A stretch of DNA of 64,000 nucleotides, taken from NCBI RefSeq assembly GCF_002904335.1, contig NZ_PPHF01000155.1, positions 1 through 64,000 on the forward strand, read 5' to 3'. The notes under the pieces were generated by a model, which did not search any database, had not been told where the DNA came from, and saw only the letters and a list, made by a program, of their open reading frames with translations. Position numbers and translations under genes: made by a program. Below are positions 50,842 to 59,373 of the stretch, in pieces (the first letter of the stretch is position 1; each line of letters begins with the position of its first letter). This stretch comes from Amycolatopsis sp. CA-126428. Lineage in GTDB: Bacteria; Actinomycetota; Actinomycetes; Mycobacteriales; Pseudonocardiaceae.

Positions 50842-51454
50842 CGAACGTGTCCGCCACTTCGCGCCCGTACGTTTCGAGGTCCAGCGAAGGGTCGGCCGCG
50901 TAGGCGGCGGCGACACCGTCGATGGCCTGCGCGATCGACATCGCCATCACCTCGGGCGTGAAGGCGCCGAACGTGCCGTCGGCCTGGCCCTGCTTGAGCT
51001 GCCGGGCCAGGCCGTGCACCCGCAGGTCGTCGACCAGCACCTTCGTCATCACCCAGCCGTCGGCGTCGGCGGAGTTGGCGGCCAGCTCCGACAGCGCCCG
51101 GACGCACTCCGGGTACGCCCGCAGGAACGCGATCGACGTCTCGATGTGCGCCCGCAGGTAGCCGCGCCGGTCGGCCGGGTCGAGGCCGCCGCCGGTGCGT
51201 TCGGTGAGGAACGCGCCCTTGGTTTCGACGACCGTGCTGAGCACGGCCTGCATCAGGCCGGCCTTGTTCGTGAAGTGGTACGAGATCAGCCGGGTGCTGC
51301 TGAGCCCGGCGCGCTCCTTGATCTTGGCGAAGGTGGTCCGGCGGTAGCCGAGGTCGGCCAGGACGCCGATGGTCGCCCCGATGATCTGCGCCCGGCGCGC
51401 GGCCTCGGTGGCACCCAGGCCCAGTTCGGCCATGAGGTCGGTGTTTACTTGCAT
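50822..51454 (-). CDS. TetR-family regulator
   Basis: 210-residue regulator: HTH region ARRAQIIGATIGVLADLGYRRTTFAKIKERAGLSSTRLISYHFTNKAGL (about 20-65), helical ligand domain after. ATG at 51454 chosen since several inverted half-sites overlap and precede it. The three upstream in-frame codon options add poorly conserved residues. Its regulated gene is unclear: either itself or the forward-strand resR 281 bp away. Confidence 0.87.
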   Translation of the reverse strand: MQVNTDLMAELGLGATEAARRAQIIGATIGVLADLGYRRTTFAKIKERAGLSSTRLISYHFTNKAGLMQAVLSTVVETKGAFLTERTGGGLDPADRRGYLRAHIETSIAFLRAYPECVRALSELAANSADADGWVMTKVLVDDLRVHGLARQLKQGQADGTFGAFTPEVMAMSIAQAIDGVAAAYAADPSLDLETYGREVADTFVKATAP

Positions 51455-51480
51455 GAGTAAAAAGTTACTCGGCTGAGTAA
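51444..51480. promoter_or_regulatory. Nested TetR operators at the tetR start
   Basis: Half-sites TTTACT/AGTAAA (51444-51461, 6-bp arms over the ATG) overlap gagtaa (51455-51460), ttactc (51465-51470) and gagtaa (51475-51480), the last three spaced exactly 10 bp apart and alternating in orientation. This fits cooperative binding of the divergently encoded TetR repressor. Confidence 0.65.
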
Positions 51481-51735
51481 AAAATGTCCACCGGGTTTGC
51501 CGGGCCACGAGTGGGGGTACGGCGAACGGCTCAAAGGCTCAGCCGACCGTTGAGCGTTGCCGCGCGTCGCGTTGACCGGTGTTCTCCTGACGCTTACCGT
51601 CGAAGGAGGTAAATCGCCACGGTGTGATTCACGGTCTGGGGCCGGACCGTGGCGGTTGATCTCCGGCGGGTCCCACTCCTGGGACTCCTCCGGCTGTCAT
51701 TCGCCGGCCACCAGGTCGGGCGAGGGGAGGCTTGC

Positions 51736-52314
51736 GTGGTCGAGGCTGGTTCCGAGAAGCAGCCTGTCGGGGTCGCGACTGGCGAGCAGGGGGAACTGTT
51801 CCCCGACGACTCGCTGCCCGACGAGCTGGTGGGCTACCGGGGTCCGGCGGCGTGCCAGATCGCCGGCATCACCTACCGCCAGCTGGACTACTGGGCCCGG
51901 ACCAAACTGGTCGCGCCCAGCATCCGCACCGCGCACGGCTCCGGCTCGCAGCGGCTGTACTCCTTCAAGGACATCCTGGTCCTCAAGGTCGTCAAGCGGC
52001 TCCTGGACACCGGCGTTTCGCTCCAGAACATCCGGGTCGCCGTCGACCACCTGCGCGTCCGCGGCGTCCGCGACCTGGCCCGGGTGACGCTGTTCTCCGA
52101 CGGCACGACGGTGTACGAGTGCACCTCGCCGGAGGAGATCGTCGACCTGCTCCAGGGCGGCCAGGGCGTCTTCGGCATCGCCGTCAGCGGTGCGATGCAG
52201 GAGATCAGCGGCACCATTCACGAGTTCCCGGCCGAACGCGCCGACGGCGGCATCGTCGAGACGCACCAACCGGACGAACTCACCCAGCGCCGCAACGCCC
52301 GCAAGACCGGTTGA
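51736..52314 (+). CDS. MerR-family regulator (Rv1830/ResR homologue)
   Basis: 192-residue MerR-like protein: QIAGITYRQLDYWARTKLVAPSIRTAHGSGSQRLYSFKDILVLKVVKRLLDTG holds the winged helix and the linker helix. It matches the mycobacterial gene between Rv1829 and the gcvB region. GTG start with GAGGGGAGG upstream. It lies just upstream of the glycine riboswitch. Confidence 0.9.
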   Translation: MVEAGSEKQPVGVATGEQGELFPDDSLPDELVGYRGPAACQIAGITYRQLDYWARTKLVAPSIRTAHGSGSQRLYSFKDILVLKVVKRLLDTGVSLQNIRVAVDHLRVRGVRDLARVTLFSDGTTVYECTSPEEIVDLLQGGQGVFGIAVSGAMQEISGTIHEFPAERADGGIVETHQPDELTQRRNARKTG

Positions 52315-52359
52315 TCACCACTGCGGCAGACAGAGTAAGGTTCACCGTGCGGTCGACGA

Positions 52360-52576
52360 ATCCGCGCGGGAGAGTCCGAGCCACACCTTGAGCTCGGCGC
52401 CGAAGGAGCAAGTCCTCCCCGGAACCTCTCAGGCACCCTGGACCGCGCGGACGAGACGCCTCTGGAAAGCGGGTCGTCAGGACACAGCCTGATGGCCCCG
52501 CCGACGGTGCAAGCCCGGTTCAACCTGCGGGCGAAACTCTCAGGCGCCCCTCGGGGTCAGACAGAGCGGGGAGGGT
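52360..52576 (+). ncRNA. Tandem glycine riboswitch
   Basis: Two consecutive glycine aptamers. Aptamer 1 begins at gcgggagagtcc, with gccgaaggagcaa and ctctcaggcaccc landmarks; aptamer 2 has gagacgcctctggaaagcggg, gccgacggtgcaa and actctcaggcgcc, ending near cagagcgggg. It precedes gcvP by about 215 bp, so glycine should switch on the cleavage system. A TTGATC / TAAGGT promoter-like pair lies at 52311 and 52336 (19-bp spacer, weak). Confidence 0.93.
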
Positions 52577-52625
52577 TCCTCCGGGTTTGGGCGAGCCGTG
52601 CTCGCTCGGGACTTGGAGCCCAGTC

Positions 52626-52720
52626 TGCTCGCGGAAAGCGCTCGCTTGAGCCCCTTCGCCGTGTCTTCTGGGGGTGCAACCCCCAGACCCCGCCCGGGGG
52701 CTCCGCCCCCGGACCCCCGC
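52626..52720. repeat. Palindromic repeat, copy C (between riboswitch and gcvP)
   Basis: Stem-loops 52668-52675 with 52679-52686 (ctgggggt/acccccag) and 52695-52701 with 52705-52711 (cgggggc/gcccccg). Its 5' flank (tgctcgcgga to gtgtcttctgg) matches copy B almost base for base. It lies in the transcribed leader between the riboswitch and the gcvP ribosome site. Confidence 0.8.
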
Positions 52721-52792
52721 GGTGGTCGCCTTCCGCTCGTCCGTCGGTTCTAGAGTCGGTCGAGTAACGCCCCGCTGTCCCCAGGAGGTCTC

Positions 52793-55690
52793 GTGGATCC
52801 GTCACTCGCCTCCCTGGAACAGGGCCTTCCTTTCGCCGACCGGCACATCGGGCCCGGACCGGACGAACTCCGCCACATCCTCGACGTCATCGGTGTCGCC
52901 TCCCTCGACGAACTCGCCGAACGGGCCGTGCCGTCGTCGCTGCGGGAGTCCGCGCAGCCCCTCGAACTGCCTCCGCCCGCCTCCGAAGCCCAGGCGCTGG
53001 CCGAACTGCGGGAGCTGGCCGGGCGCAACCGGCTGACCGCCTCGATGATCGGGCTCGGCTACCACGACACCGTCACCCCGCCCGTCATCCGGCGCAACGT
53101 GCTCGAGAACCCGGCCTGGTACACCGCCTACACGCCCTACCAGCCCGAGATTTCCCAGGGCCGGCTCGAAGCGCTGCTCAACTTCCAGACCATGGTCGCG
53201 GACCTGACCGGGCTGCCTGTCGCCAACGCGTCCTTGCTCGACGAGGCCACCGCGGCCGCCGAGGCCATGACGCTGGTGCGCCGGGCCGGGCGGGCGACGT
53301 CGCACCGGTTCGTCGTCGACGAAGACACGCTGCCGCAGACCCTCGCCGTGCTCGGGACCCGGGCCGAGCCGCTCGGCATCGAACTGGTCGTCGAAGACCT
53401 CTCGCAGGGGCTGACCGGGCTCGGGCTCGGCGGCGACTTCTTCGGCGTGCTCCTGTCCTACCCCGGCGCGTCCGGGGCGGTCCGGGAGCTCGACCTGACC
53501 ATCGGCGAGGCCAAGAAGCACGGCGCGGCCGTGATCGTCGCCGCCGACCCCCTCGCCCTCACCCTGCTGCGCCCGCCCGGCGAGCTCGGCGCCGACGTCG
53601 CCGTCGGGTCGACGCAGCGGTTCGGCGTCCCGCTCGGCTTCGGCGGCCCGCACGCCGCCTACCTCGCCGTGCGGAAAGGCCTGGAGCGGCAGCTGCCCGG
53701 CCGGCTGGTCGGCGTCTCGAAGGACGCCGACGGCGCGCCCGCGTACCGGCTCGCCCTCCAGACCCGCGAGCAGCACATCCGCCGCGAGAAGGCGACGTCC
53801 AACATCTGCACCGCGCAGGTCCTGCTGGCGGTGATGGCGTCGATGTACGCGGTGTACCACGGGCCCGAGGGCCTGCGGTCGATCGCGCTGCGCGCCCACC
53901 GGATGGCCACCGTGCTGGCCGCCGGCCTCGCCGAAGGTGGAGTCGACGTCGTGCACGGCGAGTTCTTCGACACGGTCGTCGCGGCGGTGCCCGGCCGGGC
54001 GGATCTCGTTGTCGCCGCCGCGCGCGACCTCGGCCTCTCCCTGCGCCGGATCGACGACGACCACGTCGGCATCGCCTGCGACGAAACCACGACCCGTGAG
54101 CGGCTTTCCGGCGTCTGGAAGGCGTTCGGCGTCTCCGTGTCCGATGTGGACGGCCTTGATGCGGACACCGCCGACGCCCTCCCGGGGCCGCTGCGGCGCA
54201 CGAGCGAGTTCCTCACGCACGCGGTGTTCCACGCGCACCGCTCGGAAACCGCGATGCTGCGCTACCTCCGGCGGCTGGCGGACTCCGACGTCGCGCTCGA
54301 CCGCAGCATGATCCCGCTGGGCTCGTGCACCATGAAGCTCAACGCCACGGCGGAGATGGAGCCGATCAGCTGGCCGGAGTTCTCCGGCCTGCACCCGTTC
54401 GCACCGGCCGAAGACGCCGCCGGGCTCCTGACCGTGGTCGCCGACCTGAGCGCCTGGCTCGCCCGGATCACCGGCTACGACACGGTTTCCCTGCAACCCA
54501 ACGCCGGCAGCCAGGGCGAGTTCGCCGGCCTGCTCGCCATCCGGGCCTACCACCGCGCCCGCGGCGAACACGCGCGGGACGTCTGCCTGATCCCGGCCAG
54601 CGCGCACGGCACGAACGCGGCCAGCGCGGTGATGGCGGGCATGCGGGTGGCCGTCGTCCGCTGCGACGAGGCGGGCAACATCGACCTCGCCCACCTGCGG
54701 TCCACAGTGGACGAGCACCGGGCCGACCTCGCCGCGATCATGCTCACCTACCCGTCGACGCACGGCGTCTACGAAGACACCCTCGGCGAGGTGTGCGCGG
54801 CGGTGCACGACGCGGGCGGGCAGGTGTACGTCGACGGCGCCAACCTGAACGCGCTGATCGGCGTCGCCCAGTACGGCCGCTTCGGCGCCGATGTCTCGCA
54901 CCTCAACCTGCACAAGACGTTCTGCATCCCGCACGGCGGCGGCGGGCCGGGCGTCGGCCCGATCGGCGTCCGGGCGCACCTGGCGCCGTTCCTGCCGAAC
55001 CACCCCCTGCAGCCGGCGGCCGGGCCGGTCACCGGCGTCGGCCCGGTCAGCGCGGCGCCGTGGGGCAGCGCGTCGATCCTGCCGATTTCCTGGGCGTACA
55101 TCCGGATGACGGGCGCCGAAGGGCTCCGCCGGGCGACGCTCGTCGCGGTGGCCACCGCCAACTACGTCGCCCGCCGCCTCGCCGATCATTACCCGGTGCT
55201 GTACGCCGGCCACGAAGGCCTGGTGGCGCACGAATGCATCCTCGACCTCCGGCCGCTGACGAAGGCCACCGGCGTCACGGTCGACGACGTCGCGAAGCGG
55301 CTGGCGGACTACGGGCTGCACGCGCCGACGATGTCCTTCCCGGTCGCGGGCACGCTGATGGTGGAGCCGACGGAGAGCGAAGACCTCGCCGAGCTCGACC
55401 GCTTCTGCGCCGCGATGATCGCGATCCGCGGCGAAATCGACCGCGTCGCGGCGGGGGAGTGGCCCCTCGAGGCTTCACCGCTGCGGCAGGCACCGCACAC
55501 CGCCCGCTGCGTCGCGGGCGACTGGGACCGGCCGTACAGCCGCGAAACGGCGGTGTTCCCGGCGGGGACGGCCGCACCGAAGATCTGGCCCCCGGTCCGG
55601 CGCATCGACGGCGCGGCGGGCGACCGCAACCTGGTCTGCTCCTGCCCGCCCCCGGAGGCCTTCGCGACCGGTCACAGGAACGCGAGGTAG
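52793..55690 (+). CDS. gcvP: Glycine dehydrogenase (decarboxylating), P protein
   Basis: 965-residue single-chain P protein (fused alpha/beta halves). It begins with FADRHIGPGPDELRHIL; PLP-Lys708 is in HLNLHKTFCIPHGGGGPG, and GSCTMKLNATAEMEPISWPEF is the conserved C-half signature. It decarboxylates glycine and loads the aminomethyl group onto GcvH. GTG start with AGGAGG 6 bp upstream. Regulated by the glycine riboswitch. Confidence 0.97.
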   Translation: MDPSLASLEQGLPFADRHIGPGPDELRHILDVIGVASLDELAERAVPSSLRESAQPLELPPPASEAQALAELRELAGRNRLTASMIGLGYHDTVTPPVIRRNVLENPAWYTAYTPYQPEISQGRLEALLNFQTMVADLTGLPVANASLLDEATAAAEAMTLVRRAGRATSHRFVVDEDTLPQTLAVLGTRAEPLGIELVVEDLSQGLTGLGLGGDFFGVLLSYPGASGAVRELDLTIGEAKKHGAAVIVAADPLALTLLRPPGELGADVAVGSTQRFGVPLGFGGPHAAYLAVRKGLERQLPGRLVGVSKDADGAPAYRLALQTREQHIRREKATSNICTAQVLLAVMASMYAVYHGPEGLRSIALRAHRMATVLAAGLAEGGVDVVHGEFFDTVVAAVPGRADLVVAAARDLGLSLRRIDDDHVGIACDETTTRERLSGVWKAFGVSVSDVDGLDADTADALPGPLRRTSEFLTHAVFHAHRSETAMLRYLRRLADSDVALDRSMIPLGSCTMKLNATAEMEPISWPEFSGLHPFAPAEDAAGLLTVVADLSAWLARITGYDTVSLQPNAGSQGEFAGLLAIRAYHRARGEHARDVCLIPASAHGTNAASAVMAGMRVAVVRCDEAGNIDLAHLRSTVDEHRADLAAIMLTYPSTHGVYEDTLGEVCAAVHDAGGQVYVDGANLNALIGVAQYGRFGADVSHLNLHKTFCIPHGGGGPGVGPIGVRAHLAPFLPNHPLQPAAGPVTGVGPVSAAPWGSASILPISWAYIRMTGAEGLRRATLVAVATANYVARRLADHYPVLYAGHEGLVAHECILDLRPLTKATGVTVDDVAKRLADYGLHAPTMSFPVAGTLMVEPTESEDLAELDRFCAAMIAIRGEIDRVAAGEWPLEASPLRQAPHTARCVAGDWDRPYSRETAVFPAGTAAPKIWPPVRRIDGAAGDRNLVCSCPPPEAFATGHRNAR

Positions 55691-55700
55691 GTTGGCGCCC

Positions 55701-56636
55701 ATGGTGAGTGGGCACGATCCTGATCGGACGTCCGTGGTCGTGACCGGCGGCAGCGGCTTCATCGGCCGGGCCGTAGTGCGCGCCCTCCGCGACCGGGGCA
55801 TCCCGGTCACCGTCGTGGACCGGGTGCCGTTCCCCGAAGACCGCGACGGCGTGCGTGTGGTGACCGGCGACCTCCGCGACGCCGCCGTCCGCGAGCAGGC
55901 TGTGACCGGCGAGACCGCGGCCATCGTGCACCTCGCCGCGCTGACGTCGGTGCTGAAGTCGGTCGAGCTGCCCGAAGACACCTTCGCCGACAACGTCCTG
56001 GTCACCCAGGAGCTGCTGGAGCTCGCGCGCCGCCGCGAGGTGCCGAAGTTCCTGCTCGCCTCGACCAACGCGGTGATCGGGAACGTCGGCACGGCGACCA
56101 TCACCCCGGACCTGCCGCTGTGCCCGCTCACGCCCTACGGCGCCACCAAGGCGGCGTGCGAAATGCTGCTGTCGGGCTACGCCGGGGCCTACGGGATGAC
56201 GACGTGTGCGTTGCGGTTCACCAACGTCTACGGCCCGGGAATGTCCCACAAGGACAGTTTCGTGCCGCGGATGATGCGGGCCGCGCTGACCGGCACCGGG
56301 GTCCGGGTCTACGGCGACGGCCGCCAGCGCCGCGACCTCGTCCACGTCGACGACGTCGTCCGCGCGGTCCTGCTGGCCCTCCGCAGCGGCTACTCGGGCC
56401 GCGCGATCGTCGGTGCCGGGCGCTCGGTGTCCGTGCTGGAGATGGTCGAAGCCGTGCGCGAGGTGACCGGCGCCGAGCTGCCGGTCGAGCACGTCGAGGC
56501 GCCGGCCGGGGAGATGCCCGCGGTCGTCGTCGACGTCTCGGCGAGCGCGGAGACCATCGGCTACCGGCCGGAGGTCTCGCTCACCGAAGGCCTGGCGACG
56601 GCGTGGAAGTACTTTTCCGGCCTCGCGAACCAGTGA
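55701..56636 (+). CDS. NAD-dependent sugar-nucleotide epimerase/dehydratase
   Basis: 311-residue SDR (extended type): VVVTGGSGFIGRAVVRAL NAD loop, ASTNAVIG catalytic Ser/Thr strand, PYGATKAACE with Tyr-x3-Lys, and LRFTNVYGPG. Acts on a nucleotide sugar (4-epimerase or dehydratase; substrate not resolved). ATG at 55701 chosen; a TTG three codons earlier is possible. It overlaps the next gene (GTGA). Confidence 0.9.
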   Translation: MVSGHDPDRTSVVVTGGSGFIGRAVVRALRDRGIPVTVVDRVPFPEDRDGVRVVTGDLRDAAVREQAVTGETAAIVHLAALTSVLKSVELPEDTFADNVLVTQELLELARRREVPKFLLASTNAVIGNVGTATITPDLPLCPLTPYGATKAACEMLLSGYAGAYGMTTCALRFTNVYGPGMSHKDSFVPRMMRAALTGTGVRVYGDGRQRRDLVHVDDVVRAVLLALRSGYSGRAIVGAGRSVSVLEMVEAVREVTGAELPVEHVEAPAGEMPAVVVDVSASAETIGYRPEVSLTEGLATAWKYFSGLANQ

Positions 56637-58807
56637 TTGCCTTTCTCAAGCGGCACTGGCTGCTGCTCCTCCTGCTCGTCCCGGCGATCACGCTCCGGGT
56701 GCTGACCTGGCTGGCCTACCGGCCGGCGCTGCTGTTCATCGATTCGTTCCGGTACATCGACAACCTGCACGCGCTGCGGGCCGACCAGCTCGACCCGATC
56801 GGCTACGACCTGGTGCTGCGGCCCCTGCTCGCGGTCGGCGGGCTCGCCTGGGTCACCGCGGTGCAGCACGCCGGCGGGGTGCTGATCGCGATCGGCGTCT
56901 ACGGGCTGGTCCTGCGGCTCGGCGGCCGCCCGTGGGTCGCCGCGCTCGCCGCGGCCCCGGTGCTGCTCGACGCCTACCAGCTGCAGATCGAGCAGAACAT
57001 CATGTCCGAGGTGACGTTCGAGGCCGTCCTCCTCGGGCTCCTCTGGCTGCTGCTCGGCTGGGGCACGCCGGGCTGGAAGCGCGCCGGCGCGGCGGGCCTG
57101 CTGCTCGGCTTCGGCGTGCTGACCCGGCTGATCGGGATCTCCCTGGCCCTCCCGCTGCTGGTCTTCCTGGTGGTCGCCGGGGGAGCGTGGCGCCAGTGGG
57201 CGGGCTGGCGCCGGGCCGGCGCCGGCCTCCTGGGCCTGCTCGCCGTGCTCGTGCCGTACGCGGCGCGGGTGCACGCGGAGACCGGCAAGTGGGGGCTGAG
57301 CGGGCCGTCCGGGAACATGCTCTACGGCCGGACCGCCGCGGTCGCCGACTGCGCGAACCTCCACCTCGACCCGGTGCTGCGGGTGTTCTGCCCGGCCGAA
57401 CCCCGCGAAAAGCGGCTCGTCGACAACTACACCCACGCCGACCTCGACCCGAACTGGCCGGGCCCGCTGCCGCCCGGCGCGGACAAGGCCGCGCTGGCCC
57501 ACGAGTTCGCCGTCGAGGTCCTGGAACAACAGCCCCGCGACGTCGCCGACGCGATCCTGGACGACTTCGCCAAGAGCTTCGCCTGGACGCGCGAGCAGGG
57601 CCTGACCGACGTCCCCCTGGACCGGTGGCAGTTCCAGCTCACGTACCCGCAGTGGGCCGACCAGTCCCTGATCGACCTGGTCACGCTGCAGAACGACGGC
57701 GTCGTCGCGAGCGTCGACCAGCCACTGGCGAAGCTCCTCCGCGACTACCAGCTCGACGGAGGCTACGTCTCGGGCGGGGTGCTCGGCCTCGGTGCGCTGC
57801 TGGGCCTGCTGCCGGCGGTGCGGCGCAAGAAGCCCCTGGACCGGGCCCAGGCAGGGGCGCTGTTCGCGGCGTCGAGCGGGCTCCTCCTGCTGTTCGCCTC
57901 GGCGGTGTTCCAGTTCTCGTGGCGCTACCAGCTCCCGGCGCTCGTGCTGCTGCCCGTCGCCGGGGCGCTCGGCTTCACCACGCTGACCTCGGCGAGCCGG
58001 AAGCGGCTCGCCGCCTTCCCCGACGACGTCGACTCCGGTGCCCTCGCCGGCTTCCGCGGCCGCCACCCGGACCTGGAACTGGCGCCGCTGACCGTCGTCA
58101 TCGCCGCCTACAACGAAGCCGGCGGCATCGGCGAAGTCCTGGAGAAAATGCCGGACGAGTGCCTCGGCATGCGGGTGGACGTCCTCGTCGTGGTCGACGG
58201 CGGCACCGACGACACGGCCGCGATCGCCGAGGCGCACGGCGCGTACGTGTGCGTCGCGCCCCGCAACCGCGGCCAGGGCGCCGCGCTGCGGCTGGGATAC
58301 CACCTCGCGGCCGAAGCCGGCGCCGAGTACATCGTGACGACCGACGCCGACGGCCAGTACGACAACAGCGAGCTGGAAACGCTGGTGCGTCCGGTCGTCG
58401 AGGGCACCGCGGACTTCGTCACCGGGTCCCGGCGGCTCGGGCACGAGGAAGCCGACAGCCGCGTCCGGTGGCTCGGCGTGCGCGTCTTCGCGGTGCTGGC
58501 GTCGGTGCTCACGGCCCGGCGGATCACCGACACGTCGTTCGGCTTCCGTGCGATGCGGGCGGACCTGGCCTGCTCGGTCCCGCTGCGCGAGCCGCAGTAC
58601 CAGTCGTCGGAGCTGCTGGTCGGGGTCACCGCCCGCGGCGCCCGCGTCGTCGAGCTGCCGATGAGCATGCGGCTGCGCAAGGCGGGCAAGAGCAAAAAGG
58701 GCGGCAGCCTGGTCTACGGCGCCAACTACGCCCGGGTCATGACGGGGACGTGGTGGCGGGGGTACGTGCTGCGCCGCGGCCGAACACGAACCGGTCGAGC
58801 AGCGTGA
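56633..58807 (+). CDS. Membrane GT-C-like domain fused to a GT2 glycosyltransferase
   Basis: 724-residue fusion. The N-terminal half (about 1-470) has about ten hydrophobic helices, with an acidic loop FIDSFRYIDN after helix 1, resembling ArnT/GT-C proteins. The C-terminal half (about 485-715) is a GT2 domain of the dolichol-phosphate-sugar synthase kind: TVVIAAYNEAGGIGEVL, VVVDGGTDDT, and DxD-type TTDADGQYDNSEL, then RLGHEEADSRVRWLGVRVFAVLAS. It would load sugar onto a polyprenyl lipid and transfer it outside. GTG overlaps the epimerase stop. It runs 71 bp into the convergent gtrA. Confidence 0.82.
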   Translation: MIAFLKRHWLLLLLLVPAITLRVLTWLAYRPALLFIDSFRYIDNLHALRADQLDPIGYDLVLRPLLAVGGLAWVTAVQHAGGVLIAIGVYGLVLRLGGRPWVAALAAAPVLLDAYQLQIEQNIMSEVTFEAVLLGLLWLLLGWGTPGWKRAGAAGLLLGFGVLTRLIGISLALPLLVFLVVAGGAWRQWAGWRRAGAGLLGLLAVLVPYAARVHAETGKWGLSGPSGNMLYGRTAAVADCANLHLDPVLRVFCPAEPREKRLVDNYTHADLDPNWPGPLPPGADKAALAHEFAVEVLEQQPRDVADAILDDFAKSFAWTREQGLTDVPLDRWQFQLTYPQWADQSLIDLVTLQNDGVVASVDQPLAKLLRDYQLDGGYVSGGVLGLGALLGLLPAVRRKKPLDRAQAGALFAASSGLLLLFASAVFQFSWRYQLPALVLLPVAGALGFTTLTSASRKRLAAFPDDVDSGALAGFRGRHPDLELAPLTVVIAAYNEAGGIGEVLEKMPDECLGMRVDVLVVVDGGTDDTAAIAEAHGAYVCVAPRNRGQGAALRLGYHLAAEAGAEYIVTTDADGQYDNSELETLVRPVVEGTADFVTGSRRLGHEEADSRVRWLGVRVFAVLASVLTARRITDTSFGFRAMRADLACSVPLREPQYQSSELLVGVTARGARVVELPMSMRLRKAGKSKKGGSLVYGANYARVMTGTWWRGYVLRRGRTRTGRAA

Positions 58808-59234
58808 ACTTGACGACGAACACCAGCGCGTAGCTGGCGACGTACGCGCCGTCGACGAGCACCACCCACCAGAAGTGCGGCAGGCCCAGCGGGGACAGCA
58901 GCGAGCCGGCGAGGGTGGTCAGGCCGATCGACGCCAGCCCGCCGAGCCCGATCACCGCGAGGTAGGGCAGCAGCTCGCGCCGGACGCGCGGCCGCCCGGT
59001 GCGGCCCCACACCCAGCGCCGCGTGACCAGGAAGTTCAGCACCGCCCCGGCCGCCCAGGCCAGCGTGCTGGCCAGCGCCGCGGCGCCGCCGGTGGCGAGG
59101 ACGGCGAGCAGCACGACCTGGCTGAGGACCGTGGCGGCGACCGACGTCGTCGCGGCGCGCGCCAGCCGGGCCCAGCCGCGACGGCGGGTCTTCTCCGCCG
59201 TGCGGGCCCGCACGCCGTTGGTTACGGTCGTCAT
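58737..59234 (-). CDS. GtrA-family membrane protein
   Basis: 165-residue four-helix membrane protein with the family hallmarks (WAAGAVLNFLVTRRWVW). GtrA proteins help flip polyprenyl-linked sugars and usually pair with GT2 enzymes, which fits the overlapping convergent GT2 fusion gene. ATG start; basic N-terminus (AEKTRRRGWARLAR). Confidence 0.88.
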   Translation of the reverse strand: MTTVTNGVRARTAEKTRRRGWARLARAATTSVAATVLSQVVLLAVLATGGAAALASTLAWAAGAVLNFLVTRRWVWGRTGRPRVRRELLPYLAVIGLGGLASIGLTTLAGSLLSPLGLPHFWWVVLVDGAYVASYALVFVVKFTLLDRFVFGRGAARTPATTSPS

Positions 59235-59373
59235 GCTCCCATCCTCCCCGCGGGCCGGCCGCGCCGCCGTCCGACCCCCTCACGCATAGGAGATTCACAG
59301 CTCATTGCCAGGTCTTCATCAGCACGTGATCTATAGCGTTCGGGTGGCGTAAACGAGCAGGAAGGGCGGCACA

